Shown here: positions 7,917-17,415 of the stretch, in pieces
How the letters are laid out: every line of letters begins with the position of its first letter
How positions within the stretch are numbered: position 1 is the stretch's first letter
Assembly: GCF_026712245.1 (NCBI RefSeq)
Contig: NZ_JAPPUY010000001.1
Span: 1,426,001-1,490,000 of the forward strand
Direction of reading: 5' to 3'
DNA from: Roseateles hydrophilus
GTDB lineage: Bacteria > Pseudomonadota > Gammaproteobacteria > Burkholderiales > Burkholderiaceae_C
DNA: 64,000 bases
The notes under the pieces: generated by a model
Database searches by the model: none
What the model was told of the DNA's origin: nothing
What the model saw: the letters and a program-made list of their open reading frames with translations, nothing else
Position numbers and translations under genes: made by a program

Positions 7917-9028
7917 GCAGGCAGCGGCTGCACCCAGCCGTCCTCGGTCCACTGATCCAGCAGTTCGCGCGCCTCCGGGGACAGGCGCTGGACTTCAGCC
8001 GCCGTCAGCTGGCGCACATCTGCGAGGCGACGCATGAGTGCGGCGTCACGCCCACCAGCCCGAAAGCTCTCGCCGTTGATGAACACCTGGCTGGTGTCAT
8101 AGAGCATGCGGCTGCGGCGGTCCAGCACCGCGCCCAGCCCCGGCGGCAGCACGTCGCCCGGCTCGAACCAGACATTGGCCTTGGGCTCGGTGAGCGCCTC
8201 TCCAAGCGCGCGCTCCAGCGCCAGCGGCTTGTTCAGCGCCAACTCGGCCGCGCGGCGGGCGAAGTCCAGCAGGGCCGTGGGCACGCGCGCGGGTTCGGTG
8301 GTGGCCTCCTGGCGCGGGTCGGCATAGAGCTTGCTGGCGCCGTCGATGTCATCCAGCAGGCGGGGCAGCAGCTCGGCCGCCAGCCCCTCGGCGGTTGAGG
8401 CACGAAAGCCCACGGACGCGGTCATGCAGCCCGGGCCCACCGCCACACCATCGTGGGCCCAGCCCGGCGGCAGATAGAGCATGTCGCCCGGCTCCAGCAC
8501 GAACTCCTGCTCCGGCGCGAAGTTGGCGATGATCTTCAGCGGCACGTCGTCGCGCAGCACGGCGTCCTTCTGCGCCGCGATGCGCCAGCGGCGCTGGCCA
8601 GCAAGTTGGATGAGGAACACGTCGTAGGAGTCGAAGTGCGGCCCGACGCCGCCTCCGTCGCTGGCGACGGACACCATCAGATCGTCCAGCCGCGCATCCG
8701 GCGCGAAGCGGAACTGTTCCAGCAGCGCGCGCGCCGCGTCCAGGTGCTGGTCCAGCCCCTGCACCAGCAGCGTCCAGCCGGGTTTGCTCATGGCCGGCAG
8801 CCGCGCGATGGGGCCATGCTTGAGCTTCCAGTCGCCGTCAAACGCCGTGACGAGGCGGGACTCGACATCGTCGCGCGCCGCCAGTGCGGCCAGTTGCTTC
8901 AGGGACGCCGGCGGCTGTGCATCGGCGAAGGCCTGTCGCACCAGCAAGGGCTTCTTCTGCCAATGCTTGCGCATGAACTGGGCCGGGCTCAGGCCGGCGA
9001 GCATGGGGGTGGGGAGATCGATCTGCAT
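7913..9028 (-). CDS. roxA: ribosomal protein uL16 arginine 3-hydroxylase (cupin/JmjC)
   Basis: A 371-aa Fe(II)/2-oxoglutarate-dependent oxygenase of the YcfD/RoxA family, which in E. coli hydroxylates an arginine of ribosomal protein L16. The iron triad is visible as His131 and Asp133 (GPHFDSYDVF) and His192 (PPGWAHDG) in the cupin core. The N-terminal LSPAQFMRKHWQKKPLLVRQAF is the family opening. The C-terminal winged-helix part follows after residue ~230. It is divergent from the SlyD-like gene with 41 bp between them. Confidence 0.9.
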   Translation of the reverse strand: MQIDLPTPMLAGLSPAQFMRKHWQKKPLLVRQAFADAQPPASLKQLAALAARDDVESRLVTAFDGDWKLKHGPIARLPAMSKPGWTLLVQGLDQHLDAARALLEQFRFAPDARLDDLMVSVASDGGGVGPHFDSYDVFLIQLAGQRRWRIAAQKDAVLRDDVPLKIIANFAPEQEFVLEPGDMLYLPPGWAHDGVAVGPGCMTASVGFRASTAEGLAAELLPRLLDDIDGASKLYADPRQEATTEPARVPTALLDFARRAAELALNKPLALERALGEALTEPKANVWFEPGDVLPPGLGAVLDRRSRMLYDTSQVFINGESFRAGGRDAALMRRLADVRQLTAAEVQRLSPEARELLDQWTEDGWVQPLPA

Positions 9029-9069
9029 GCGGACATTGTGCCGAGAGGGGCTGTGGGAAAATTGATCTC

Positions 9070-9588
9070 ATGCAAGTGACCCGCCCCTGTGTCGTCTCCC
9101 TGCGTTGGAGACTCGAAGATGCCCAGGGCCAGCTCATCGACGAGTTGGCCGAACCGATGGAGTTCCTGGTGGGAGGTGACGACCTCTTCGCCAAGGTGGA
9201 GACGGCCCTTGACGGCCAGCAGGCCGGTTTCGAGACCGACCTCGCGCTGCAGCCCGAGGAGGCCTTCGGCGACTATGACTCGGCGCTCGTGTGCTTCGAG
9301 GCGCGCGGCCTGTTCCCCGAGGATGTACAGCCCGGCATGCAGTTCGAAGGCCTGCCCGACGGCGCCGCGACCGAAGGCATGCCCGAGGCTATCTACACGG
9401 TGACCGAGGTCTACCCCGAGCATGTGGTGCTGGACGGCAACCACCCGCTGGCCGGCATCGGCCTGCGCATGCACCTGGCGCTGCTGGACGTGCGCGAGGC
9501 CACCGAGCAGGAAGTGACGGCCGGCTCTGTCGGCGAGCCCATCTTCATGGTGCAGACCGGCGCGCCGCCGGACGAGCCGCTGCACTGA
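9070..9588 (+). CDS. slyD: FKBP-type peptidyl-prolyl isomerase, SlyD-like
   Basis: A 172-aa SlyD-type prolyl isomerase/chaperone. It has the FKBP half (VSLRWRLEDAQGQLIDE, then LVGGDDLFAKVETAL and LQPEEAFGDYD), the inserted IF chaperone loop (residues ~75-125), and the returning strand NHPLAGIGLRMHLALLDV, which matches the family NHPLAG motif. The His-rich metal-binding tail of E. coli SlyD is missing, so the Ni-handling role is doubtful. It ends in a strong terminator. Confidence 0.85.
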   Translation: MQVTRPCVVSLRWRLEDAQGQLIDELAEPMEFLVGGDDLFAKVETALDGQQAGFETDLALQPEEAFGDYDSALVCFEARGLFPEDVQPGMQFEGLPDGAATEGMPEAIYTVTEVYPEHVVLDGNHPLAGIGLRMHLALLDVREATEQEVTAGSVGEPIFMVQTGAPPDEPLH

Positions 9589-9612
9589 GGCCCCACACCG
9601 GCCAGAAACAGC

Positions 9613-9638
9613 AAGGGCGCCCTGGAGGCGCCCTTTTT
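9613..9638 (+). terminator. rho-independent terminator
   Basis: A 9-bp stem AAGGGCGCC / GGCGCCCTT (9613-9621, 9627-9635) with a 5-base loop and a T-run (9634-9638). It ends the slyD-like transcript; on the other strand it lies just beyond the dut stop and may act there as well. Confidence 0.88.
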
Positions 9639-9642
9639 GTCG

Positions 9643-10092
9643 TCAGGCCTTGCCGGTAGACCCGAAGCCGCCGGCACCCCGGGCCGTGGCATCGAAGCTG
9701 TCGACACGCCGGAAGGTCGCCTGCACCACCGGCACGATGACCAGCTGCGCGATGCGCTCGAAGGGCTGGATGGTGAATTCAGTCTGGCCGCGGTTCCAGC
9801 AGCTGACCATCAGCTGGCCCTGGTAGTCGCTGTCGATCAAGCCCACGAGGTTGCCCAGCACGATGCCGTGTTTGTGGCCCAGGCCCGAGCGCGGCAGGAT
9901 GAGGGCGGCCAGGCCCGGATCGGCGATGTGGATGGCCAGGCCCGTGGGGATCAGCATCGTCTGGCCCGGGGCCAGCGTGATGGCGGCGTCCAGGCAGGCA
10001 CGCAGGTCCAGGCCGGCGCTGCCGGGCGTGGCGTGCGCGGGAATCTGCTCGGCCATGCGGGCGTCGAGCACTTGCAGGTCAATCGCGTGCAT
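9643..10092 (-). CDS. dut: dUTP diphosphatase
   Basis: A 149-aa homotrimeric dUTPase that hydrolyses dUTP to dUMP and PPi, keeping uracil out of DNA and feeding dTMP synthesis. The five family motifs are in order: [32 protein letters not shown] with the catalytic Asp, FERIAQLV, and the C-terminal GAGGFGSTG that closes over the nucleotide. The start overlaps the coaBC stop (TGATG), the same coaBC-dut order as in E. coli. Confidence 0.97.
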   Translation of the reverse strand: MHAIDLQVLDARMAEQIPAHATPGSAGLDLRACLDAAITLAPGQTMLIPTGLAIHIADPGLAALILPRSGLGHKHGIVLGNLVGLIDSDYQGQLMVSCWNRGQTEFTIQPFERIAQLVIVPVVQATFRRVDSFDATARGAGGFGSTGKA

Positions 10093-11294
10093 CAGAGTCT
10101 TTTCGAAAGTTCGGCGATCAGCTCGCGGGCGAGACTGAGCTTGTCGTTGCGCGGCAGCTCGCGCTGGCCGTGCTCGTCGATGAGCAGCAGCGCGTTGTCA
10201 TCGCGGCCGAAGGTGGCGGGGCCGAGATTGGCGACGATGAGCGGGATGCCCTTGCGGCGACGCTTGGCCTCGGCATGTTCGGCGAGCTTCTCGCTCTCGG
10301 CGGCAAAGCCAACGCAGTAAGGCGGCTGGGGCAGCCTGGCGACGGCGGCCAGGATGTCCGGGTTGTCGGTCATCGCGATGGTGGGCGCCGTCGCGCCGCC
10401 CTCGACCTTCTTCATCTTGTGCTCGTGCGTCTGCGCCGGGCGCCAGTCAGCCACAGCCGCGCTGGCAATGAAGGCGTGCTGCTGTGCCGCCAGCGGCAGC
10501 ACGGCATCAAACATCTGCTGCGCCGACTGCACATTGATGCGCTGCACGCCACGCGGCGTCGGCAGGTGCACGGGGCCAGCCACCAGCGTGACCTCGGCAC
10601 CGGCCTCCGCCGCCGCGCGCGCGATGGCGAAACCCATCTTGCCGCTGCTGTGGTTGGTGATGCCGCGCACCGGATCGATGGGCTCGAAGGTCGGGCCGGC
10701 AGTGATGAGCAGCTTCTTGCCGCGCAGGGATTTCGGCGCGAGGAAGGCCTCGACGTCGTCGAAGATCTCCTGCGCCTCCAGCATGCGGCCGTCACCGATC
10801 TCGCCGCAGGCCTGGTCGCCACTGGCCGGGCCGATGACGGTGGCGCCGTCAGCGGTGATCTGCGCCACGTTGCGCTGCGTGGCCGGGTGAGCCCACATCT
10901 CGCGGTTCATCGCCGGCACGACGAGCAGCGGACATTCATGGATGCGGCGGGCAAGTGCGGTCAGGCAGATGAGGTCGTCCGCCCTGCCCTGCGCCAACGC
11001 GGCGATGGCATCGGCGCTGGCGGGCGCCACCAGCATCAGGTCGGCCTCGCGGCTCAGGTTGATGTGGGCCATGTTGTTGTCGGGCCGCGCGTCCCACTGC
11101 GAGGTGTAAACGGGGCGGCCGGACAGTGCCTGCATCGTCACCGCCGTGATGAAGGCCTCGGCGCCCTCGGTCATCATGACCTGCACGGTCGCGCCGCCCT
11201 TCACGAACAGGCGCGTCAACTCGGCGACCTTGTAGCCGGCGATGCCACCGGTCATCGCGAGCAGGATGTGTTTGCCGTCCAGGGGACTCGTCAT
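10092..11294 (-). CDS. coaBC: phosphopantothenoylcysteine decarboxylase / phosphopantothenate-cysteine ligase
   Basis: A 400-aa bifunctional coenzyme A biosynthesis enzyme. The N-terminal flavoprotein CoaC half begins [19 protein letters not shown], with the active-site His in NNMAHINLS and the PAMNREMW motif. The C-terminal CoaB ligase half starts around residue 190 ([19 protein letters not shown]) and contains the HKMKKVEG lysines. The frame is open upstream inside trmB, but the ATG at 11294 gives the family N-terminus and an ATGA overlap with trmB. Confidence 0.95.
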   Translation of the reverse strand: MTSPLDGKHILLAMTGGIAGYKVAELTRLFVKGGATVQVMMTEGAEAFITAVTMQALSGRPVYTSQWDARPDNNMAHINLSREADLMLVAPASADAIAALAQGRADDLICLTALARRIHECPLLVVPAMNREMWAHPATQRNVAQITADGATVIGPASGDQACGEIGDGRMLEAQEIFDDVEAFLAPKSLRGKKLLITAGPTFEPIDPVRGITNHSSGKMGFAIARAAAEAGAEVTLVAGPVHLPTPRGVQRINVQSAQQMFDAVLPLAAQQHAFIASAAVADWRPAQTHEHKMKKVEGGATAPTIAMTDNPDILAAVARLPQPPYCVGFAAESEKLAEHAEAKRRRKGIPLIVANLGPATFGRDDNALLLIDEHGQRELPRNDKLSLARELIAELSKRL

Positions 11295-11995
11295 CACTGC
11301 TTCCTGAACACCAGGTCCCACACGCCGTGGCCCAGCTTGATGCCGCGGTTCTCGAACTTGGTCAGCGGCCGGTAGGCGGGCTTGTCGGCATAGCCGGCCG
11401 CCGTGTTCTGGAGGGCCGGCTCGGCGGACAGCACTTCCAGCATCTGCTCGGCGTAAGGCTGCCAGTCGGTCGCGCAATGCAGGTAGCCGCCGGGCTTGAT
11501 GTGCTTCACCAGATTGGCCACGAACGGCGCCTGGATCAGGCGGCGCTTGTTGTGGCGCTTCTTGTGCCAGGGATCGGGGAAGAAGATGTGCACGCCGTCC
11601 AGCGCGGCTTCGCCGATCATGTCGCGCAGCACCTCCACCGCGTCGTGCTGGACGATGCGGATGTTGCCGATGTCGCGTTCGCCAATCAGCTTGAGCAAGG
11701 CACCGACGCCGGGCTCGTGGACCTCGCAACCGATGAAGTCATGGTCGGGCAGCGTCTGCGCAATGTCGGCCGTCGCCGCCCCCATGCCGAAGCCGATCTC
11801 CAGCACCAGCGGCGCGCTGCGGCCGAAGGTCGCGGCGGTGTCAAGCCGCTCGACCTTGTAGGGCAGCACGAACTTCGGGCCGAGTTCGGCCAGCGCCTTG
11901 ATCTGGCCCGTGCCCATGCGGCCGGGCCGCGTGACGAAGCTCTTGATCGGGCGGTGCAGCGGGTTCTGCGGTGGGTTGTCGTTCTGTTCGTCCAT
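11294..11995 (-). CDS. trmB: tRNA (guanine-N7)-methyltransferase
   Basis: A 233-aa SAM-dependent enzyme that makes m7G46 in the tRNA variable loop. Motif I is [16 protein letters not shown] near residue 65. The family signatures [15 protein letters not shown] (residues ~137-151) and [12 protein letters not shown] are present, as is the closing [12 protein letters not shown]. The start overlaps the deoA stop (TGATG). It sits in the middle of the nucleoside-salvage array, presumably by cotranscription rather than shared function. Confidence 0.96.
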   Translation of the reverse strand: MDEQNDNPPQNPLHRPIKSFVTRPGRMGTGQIKALAELGPKFVLPYKVERLDTAATFGRSAPLVLEIGFGMGAATADIAQTLPDHDFIGCEVHEPGVGALLKLIGERDIGNIRIVQHDAVEVLRDMIGEAALDGVHIFFPDPWHKKRHNKRRLIQAPFVANLVKHIKPGGYLHCATDWQPYAEQMLEVLSAEPALQNTAAGYADKPAYRPLTKFENRGIKLGHGVWDLVFRKQ

Positions 11996-13305
11996 CAGCC
12001 GATTGTCGCCATGACCATGGGCGCGGCGGCCACATCGGCATCGCCCAGCGCCACGGCGGCCAGGTAGGACGCGATCGCGCGGTCGGCCGCAGCCTCGTCG
12101 GCGGCATGGATCAGCGCCAGCGGTTCGCCGGCCGCGACGCGCGTACCGATGGGCTGGACGGCCGAGAAGCCGACGCGCATGTCGATGGCATCACCCGCCT
12201 GGCGGCGGCCGCCGCCCAGCTCGACGATGGCCACGCCGAGGTCGCGTGTAGCCATCGCCGTGATGACACCGGCACGCTGCGCCTTCACGGCCTTCACCAC
12301 CGGCGCGGCAGCCAGGTAGGCCTCCGGGCGCTCCATCAGATCAGCCGGGCCGCCCAGGGCCGTCACCATCTGGGCGAACTTCTCGGCAGCGGCGCCGGAG
12401 TCCAGCGCGGCCTGCAGCTTCACGCGGGCAGCAGCCGTGTCCGGGGCCAGCTTGCCCAGCACCAGCATCTCGGCGCACAGCGCCAGCGTCACCTCGTGCA
12501 GACGCGGCTCGCGGTGCTCGCCACTCAGGTAGCGGATGGTCTCCCACACCTCCAGCGCGTTGCCGACATCGGTGCCCAGGATCTGGTTCATGTCGGTGAT
12601 CAACGCGCGCGTCTTCAGGCCCGCACCGCCGGCCACCGCCACGATGCTCTCGGCCAGCTCCTGCGCGAAGGCGGGTGTGGACGCGAACGCGCCGTTGCCG
12701 CACTTGATGTCCATCGCCAGGCATTCCAGGCCGGCCGCCAGCTTCTTGGACAGGATGGACGCCGTGATCAGCGGCACGCTCTCGACCGTGGCCGTCACGT
12801 CACGCGTGGCGTAGAAGCGCTTGTCGGCGGGCGCCAGGTCGGCCGTCTGGCCGATGATGGCGCAGCCCAGCGAGCGCACGAGCTGGTCGAAGCGCGCCGG
12901 GTCGGGCGTGGTCGTGTAGCCGGGGATGGCTTCGAGCTTGTCCACCGTGCCGCCGGTGTGGCCCAGACCACGCCCGGCAATCATGGGCACATAGCCGCCG
13001 CAGGCCGCCACCATGGGCGCCAGCATCAAGCTCACCTTGTCGCCCACGCCGCCGCTGCTGTGCTTGTCCAGCACTGGGCCGGGCATGTCGGGCCAGCGCA
13101 TGACGCGGCCGGAATTCATCATCGCGCGCGTCAGCAGCACGGCTTCGTCACGGCCCATGCCCTTGAGGAACACGGCCATGCCCAGCGCAGCGACCTGGCC
13201 TTCGCTCCAGGAGTTGTCGACGAGGCCACGGACGAAATGGTTGATTTGCGCTTCGTTCAGCGCCTGGCCGTCGCGCTTGGTGCGGATGATTTCTTGGGCA
13301 AGCAT
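11995..13305 (-). CDS. deoA: thymidine phosphorylase
   Basis: A 436-aa enzyme that splits thymidine and deoxyuridine with phosphate into base and deoxyribose 1-phosphate. The family signature is intact: [14 protein letters not shown] near residue 80 binds phosphate, with [19 protein letters not shown] and the [10 protein letters not shown] motif. The length matches E. coli DeoA (440 aa). It lies 9 bp downstream of deoC, so the two handle successive parts of deoxynucleoside catabolism. No phosphopentomutase (deoB) is present nearby. Confidence 0.95.
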   Translation of the reverse strand: MLAQEIIRTKRDGQALNEAQINHFVRGLVDNSWSEGQVAALGMAVFLKGMGRDEAVLLTRAMMNSGRVMRWPDMPGPVLDKHSSGGVGDKVSLMLAPMVAACGGYVPMIAGRGLGHTGGTVDKLEAIPGYTTTPDPARFDQLVRSLGCAIIGQTADLAPADKRFYATRDVTATVESVPLITASILSKKLAAGLECLAMDIKCGNGAFASTPAFAQELAESIVAVAGGAGLKTRALITDMNQILGTDVGNALEVWETIRYLSGEHREPRLHEVTLALCAEMLVLGKLAPDTAAARVKLQAALDSGAAAEKFAQMVTALGGPADLMERPEAYLAAAPVVKAVKAQRAGVITAMATRDLGVAIVELGGGRRQAGDAIDMRVGFSAVQPIGTRVAAGEPLALIHAADEAAADRAIASYLAAVALGDADVAAAPMVMATIG

Positions 13306-13314
13306 GGGAGGAGT

Positions 13315-14079
13315 TCAGTAAGCCGCCTGGGTGGCGGTGGAGGCCGCGCCGGCAAGCACGGCCTCGATGTCGGTCAGCAGGCCGCTGGCGCCGAAACGCA
13401 GGCGCTGCGGGTTCAACGCGGCAGCGCCGAGCGCGGCTTCGGCCTGGGCGATGTAGCCGGCGGCGTCGGCCACCGAGCGCACGCCGCCCGAAGCCTTGAA
13501 GCCGGCCGACGGCAGGCCGCTGGCCTGGATTTCCTTCAGCATCACGGCGGCCGCGGCCGCCGTGGCGCCGGTAGCGGTCTTGCCGGTGCTGGTCTTGACG
13601 AAGTCAGCCCCGGCCGCCAGCGCCAGGCGCGTGGCCTGGGCGATGCGCTCGGGCGTGGCCAGTTCGCCGGATTCGATGATGACCTTCAGCGTCAGCGGGC
13701 GCGACGCGAAGCGGACTTCTGACAGGAACTCGGCGACCTCGGTGGACTGCCCGGCCTGCAGGGCGCGCCAGGGCAGCACGACGTCGACCTCATCACCGCC
13801 GGCCTGCGCGATGGCGGCCACGTCGGCTAGGGCGCGCGGCACATCCAGCGCGCCGTCGGGGAAGTTGGCCACGGCAGCCACCTTGATGGTGGCCGGCAAC
13901 GCCGCGCGCGCCTGCGCCACGAAGCGCGGCCACACGCAGACAGCGGCGACCGGGCCGTGCGCGGTCTGCGCGCGGCGGCACAGCGCGTCGATGTCCGCGA
14001 CGGTGTCGCCGTCATTCAGACTGGTGAGGTCCAGACAGGCCAGCGCCGTGCGGGCCGCCGCCTTCAGGTCCTGGCTCAC
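13315..14079 (-). CDS. deoC: deoxyribose-phosphate aldolase
   Basis: A 254-aa class I aldolase that cleaves 2-deoxyribose 5-phosphate to glyceraldehyde 3-phosphate and acetaldehyde. The Schiff-base lysine lies in DFVKTSTGKT, and the second active-site lysine in GFKASGGVR. DEVDVVLPW carries the family acidic residue. I choose the GTG at 14079, which overlaps the punA stop (GTGA) and gives SQDLKAAARTALACLDLTSLN as N-terminus; the frame is open further inside punA. Confidence 0.93.
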   Translation of the reverse strand: MSQDLKAAARTALACLDLTSLNDGDTVADIDALCRRAQTAHGPVAAVCVWPRFVAQARAALPATIKVAAVANFPDGALDVPRALADVAAIAQAGGDEVDVVLPWRALQAGQSTEVAEFLSEVRFASRPLTLKVIIESGELATPERIAQATRLALAAGADFVKTSTGKTATGATAAAAAVMLKEIQASGLPSAGFKASGGVRSVADAAGYIAQAEAALGAAALNPQRLRFGASGLLTDIEAVLAGAASTATQAAY

Positions 14080-14912
14080 AGCGCCACGCCCTTCAGGCTG
14101 GCCACCAGCGCGGCCAGGAAGGCCGACGCGCGCTCGCCGGAGGCCTGGGCCTGCTTCAGGGTCAGGTCGTGCGTCAACGCCTCGGCGGACAGGCCGGCGG
14201 CCATGTTGGTCATCAGCGCGATGCCCATCACCTTCAGGCCGGCATGGCGGGCCAGGATGGTCTCGGGCACGGTGCTCATGCCCACGGCGTCGGCGCCCCA
14301 GGCGGCGAACATGCGGATCTCGGCCGGGGTCTCGAACTGCGGGCCGAGCGCCCAGCAGTAGGTGCCCTCGCCCAGCATCAGGTTCTCGCGCTTGGCCAGC
14401 GCCAACGCGTGCTTGCGCAGCTCGCCGTCGTAGGCGTTGACCATGTCGACGAAGCGGTGGCTGCCCTGCTCGCCGACGAGCGGGCTGCGCTGCGGCGCGT
14501 TGATGTGGTCGGCGATCAGCATCAGGCTGCCCGGCGGCATGTGGCCGCGCAGCGAGCCGGAGGCGTTGGTCTGCACCAGCAGCTTGACGCCCCAGCGCTT
14601 CAGCGTGCGCAGCGCGCCGGCCATGCCGGTGCACTCACCGCTCTCGTAGGTGTGGGCGCGGCCGCGCAGGAAGATGACACGCTGCTCGCCGATCTGGCCG
14701 ACGACGATCTCGTTGACGTGACCTTCCACCTTGGGCTGCGGGAAGGCGGGCAGCTCGGTGTAAGGCAGGTTCTTGCCGTCCTGCACATGGCTGACGGCGC
14801 CGGCCCAGCCAGAGCCCAGCACCACGGCGACTTCCGGCGCGCTGCCGAACAGGGATTGCAGCTTGTCGACGCTCGCGCTGATGGCGACGTCGAGGGTCTT
14901 GTTGTCGATCAT
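14076..14912 (-). CDS. punA: purine-nucleoside phosphorylase
   Basis: A 278-aa trimeric-type PNP that phosphorolyses purine (deoxy)nucleosides. Motifs are VVLGSGWAG for phosphate binding near residue 30, the phosphate-site histidine in RGRAHTYES, and YCWALGPQFETPAEIRM with the catalytic Glu. MSTVPE and the base-binding Asn in MTNMAAG are also present. Length and order match low-molecular-mass PNPs (PunA/XapA/Pnp class). It follows cdd by 9 bp and overlaps deoC. Confidence 0.93.
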   Translation of the reverse strand: MIDNKTLDVAISASVDKLQSLFGSAPEVAVVLGSGWAGAVSHVQDGKNLPYTELPAFPQPKVEGHVNEIVVGQIGEQRVIFLRGRAHTYESGECTGMAGALRTLKRWGVKLLVQTNASGSLRGHMPPGSLMLIADHINAPQRSPLVGEQGSHRFVDMVNAYDGELRKHALALAKRENLMLGEGTYCWALGPQFETPAEIRMFAAWGADAVGMSTVPETILARHAGLKVMGIALMTNMAAGLSAEALTHDLTLKQAQASGERASAFLAALVASLKGVAL

Positions 14913-14921
14913 GGGGGAACC

Positions 14922-15338
14922 TCAGAAATTCAAGTGGGATGGCCCGAAGCTGTGGGGCAGCAGTTCGGCCAGGGTCCAGCGTTGGCGGATGCCGCCAGGA
15001 TCGCCGGCAATGATGACCAGCTCGTCGGGCTCGGAGAACTCCCGGAGCTTCTGGCGGCAGCCGCCGCAGGGCGTGATGATGTCCGGGCCGGGGCCCGTCA
15101 CCAGCGCCGCCACGGCGCGCTTGCCGCCGGCCATGAGCATGGCCGTCAGCGCCGAGGGTTCGGCGCACCAGCCCTGCGGGTAGGACGCGTTCTCCACGTT
15201 GGCACCGATGTGGATGCGGCCCTGCTCGTCCAGCAGCGCGACGCCGACCTGGTACTTGGAATAAGGCGCATGCGCAAAGCTGCGCGCACGCAGCGACTCT
15301 GCCAGCAGGCGATCCAGCAGATCCTGGGACAGGTCCAT
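14922..15338 (-). CDS. cdd: cytidine deaminase
   Basis: A 138-aa homotetrameric zinc enzyme that deaminates cytidine and deoxycytidine to (deoxy)uridine. The zinc motifs are CAEPSA (Cys plus catalytic Glu) and PCGGCRQ. Substrate-binding YSKYQVGVALL and GANVENASYPQGWCAE are also intact. The ATG at 15338 overlaps the stop of the upstream permease gene (TGATG), tying deamination directly to nucleoside import. Confidence 0.95.
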   Translation of the reverse strand: MDLSQDLLDRLLAESLRARSFAHAPYSKYQVGVALLDEQGRIHIGANVENASYPQGWCAEPSALTAMLMAGGKRAVAALVTGPGPDIITPCGGCRQKLREFSEPDELVIIAGDPGGIRQRWTLAELLPHSFGPSHLNF

Positions 15339-16312
15339 CAGCGCTCCTTCACGTAGGGCCGGCCCAGCGCCTTGGGCGCGATGGCGGAGCCGATGAAGCC
15401 GGCCAGCAGCACGACGGTCAGGAGGTAGGGCAGCGCCTGGATGAGCTGCACCGGCACCTCGCCACCGCCCAATCCAGCGGGCAACTGCACACCCTGCATG
15501 CGGATGGCCACCGCGTCCAGGAAGCCGAACAGCAGGCAGGCGCCCATCGTCGGCAGCGGCTTCCACTTGCCGAAGATCATCGCAGCCAGCGCAATGAAGC
15601 CGCGGCCGGCGGTCATGTTGGGCGAGAAAGACGCGTTTTGCGCAAGCGTCAGGTAGGCACCGGCCAGGCCGCACAGCACGCCGTTCATCAGCAGCGCCTG
15701 GTAGCGCAGCCCCTGCACGGACAGGCCTGCAGCCTCCACCATGGCCGGGTTCTCGCCCACGGCGCGCAGGCGCAGGCCCGGGCGCGTGCGCTCCAGGAAG
15801 AACCACACGGCCAGCACCATCAGGAAGGCCACATAGACCAGCCCGTTGTGGCTCAGCAGGCCATGGCCCAGCACCGATGCGATCCAGTCACCCGCCTGCG
15901 GCTCGGCAAAGGCCGGCGCGAGCGCCGTCAGGCGCACATCGGGCGTGATGGGCGGCGTCTGGCCGCCCTGCTGGAACCAGGCGATGCCCAGCACCACGGT
16001 CAGCCCGGCCGCCACCATGTTGAGCGCCACACCGGAGACGACCTGGTCGCCCCGGTTGGACACGCAGGCGAAGCCATGCACGAGTGAGGCCGAACAGGCC
16101 ACCACCATGGCCGCCAGCAGCCCGAAGGCGGCCGACTGCGTCACCGACGCCGTGGCAGCCGCCGCAAACGCGGCGAACAGCATCTTGCCTTCCAGCCCGA
16201 GGTCAACCACGCCAGCCCGCTCGGACAGCACGCCAGCCATCGCGCACAGCAGCAGCGGCGCACTGACGCGCAACGTGGAGGCCAGCACCGAGGCGATCAG
16301 CACTTCATCCAT
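15338..16312 (-). CDS. nucleoside ABC transporter permease 2 (NupQ/YufQ-like)
   Basis: A 324-aa integral membrane permease of the BPD_transp_2 family with about 8-10 hydrophobic segments. It is paired with the larger permease upstream. Typical segments are GVLSERAGVVDLGLEGKML near residue 28, RAVGENPAMVEAAG (the EAA-like coupling loop), and GRGFIALAAMIFGKWKP. The layout is that of the Bacillus NupNOPQ and streptococcal RnsABCD guanosine/nucleoside importers. Start ATG at 16312 overlaps the preceding stop. Confidence 0.9.
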   Translation of the reverse strand: MDEVLIASVLASTLRVSAPLLLCAMAGVLSERAGVVDLGLEGKMLFAAFAAAATASVTQSAAFGLLAAMVVACSASLVHGFACVSNRGDQVVSGVALNMVAAGLTVVLGIAWFQQGGQTPPITPDVRLTALAPAFAEPQAGDWIASVLGHGLLSHNGLVYVAFLMVLAVWFFLERTRPGLRLRAVGENPAMVEAAGLSVQGLRYQALLMNGVLCGLAGAYLTLAQNASFSPNMTAGRGFIALAAMIFGKWKPLPTMGACLLFGFLDAVAIRMQGVQLPAGLGGGEVPVQLIQALPYLLTVVLLAGFIGSAIAPKALGRPYVKER

Positions 16313-17415
16313 CAGCGGCCTCCCTTCACGGCGGCGTAGACACGCGCGAACAGCGGCGCGCTCACGGTGGCCATCGCGCCTGAGAACAGCACGATCAGGC
16401 CTTGCGCCGTGACCACCATCTCGCGGCTGAAGCCCTGCAGTTCGAAGCTCACCTCGACGCCGCCCTGGTACAGCACCCCGAACAGCAGCGACGCCAGCAC
16501 GATGCCCACGGGGTGGTTGCGGCCCATCAGCGACACGGCGATGCCGGTGAAGCCGGCGCCGGCGACGAAGTCCAGCGTCAGCTTGCCCTGCACACCGGAG
16601 ATCTCGTTGACGCCCACCATGCCGGCCAGCGCACCGGAGATCGCCATGGCCAGCATGACCTGCGCACGCGGCGCAATGCCGGCGTAGTGCGCGGCGCGCG
16701 GCGCGCTGCCCACGGCCCGCACGGCGTAGCCCGCCGCGCTCTTCCACAGGAACCAGCCGACGGCCACGCAGGCCAGCAGCGCAATCAAGAGGCTGAGGTT
16801 CAGCGGCGAGGACGGCATCTCCACGCCGAAGGCCGCCGCGATCTGGTGCAGCCCCGGCATGCGCGCAGCCTCGGCGAACTCGGCAGACTCCACCGCCATG
16901 CTGCCGGCCGGCCGCAGCCAGTTGACGAGCAGGTAGCCATTCAGCCCGGCCGCCAGGAAATTGAACATGATGGTCGTGATGACGACATGGCTGCCCCGCC
17001 AGGCCTGCAGGTAGGCCGGCACGGCCGCCCACAGCATGCCGAACAGCGCGGCCGCCAGCACCAGCAGCGGCAGCATGACGACGGCCGGCAGCGACGCGCC
17101 CAGCCACAGCGCCAGCAGCGCCACGCCCACACCGCCCAGCGTGGCCTGGCCCTCACCACCGATGTTGAACAGGCCGGCATGGATGGCCACCGCCACGGCC
17201 AAGCCGGTGAAGATGAACGTGGTGGCGTAGTACAGCGAATAGCCCAGGCCGCGGGCGCTGCCCAGCGCGCCGTTCAGCAGCACGGTGAGCGCCTGCCAGG
17301 GGCTGTGGCCGATGACCATGACGACAAGGCCGGCCACGGCCAGCGCGACGGCGAGGTTCCACAGCGGCAACAGGCCGATGTCGATCCAGCGAGGAAGTTG
17401 AAGCGGTTGGCTCAT
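16312..17415 (-). CDS. nucleoside ABC transporter permease 1 (NupP/YufP-like)
   Basis: A 367-aa inner-membrane permease, the longer of the pair. It has about ten hydrophobic segments, the ATTFIFTGLAVAVAIHAGLFNIGGEGQ region seen in this family (read from residues ~65-95), and the coupling loop AVGSAPRAAHYAGI followed by GVNEISG. It forms the translocation channel with the second permease. It overlaps the ATPase gene by four bases (ATGA at 17412), so stoichiometric translation is likely. Confidence 0.9.
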   Translation of the reverse strand: MSQPLQLPRWIDIGLLPLWNLAVALAVAGLVVMVIGHSPWQALTVLLNGALGSARGLGYSLYYATTFIFTGLAVAVAIHAGLFNIGGEGQATLGGVGVALLALWLGASLPAVVMLPLLVLAAALFGMLWAAVPAYLQAWRGSHVVITTIMFNFLAAGLNGYLLVNWLRPAGSMAVESAEFAEAARMPGLHQIAAAFGVEMPSSPLNLSLLIALLACVAVGWFLWKSAAGYAVRAVGSAPRAAHYAGIAPRAQVMLAMAISGALAGMVGVNEISGVQGKLTLDFVAGAGFTGIAVSLMGRNHPVGIVLASLLFGVLYQGGVEVSFELQGFSREMVVTAQGLIVLFSGAMATVSAPLFARVYAAVKGGR

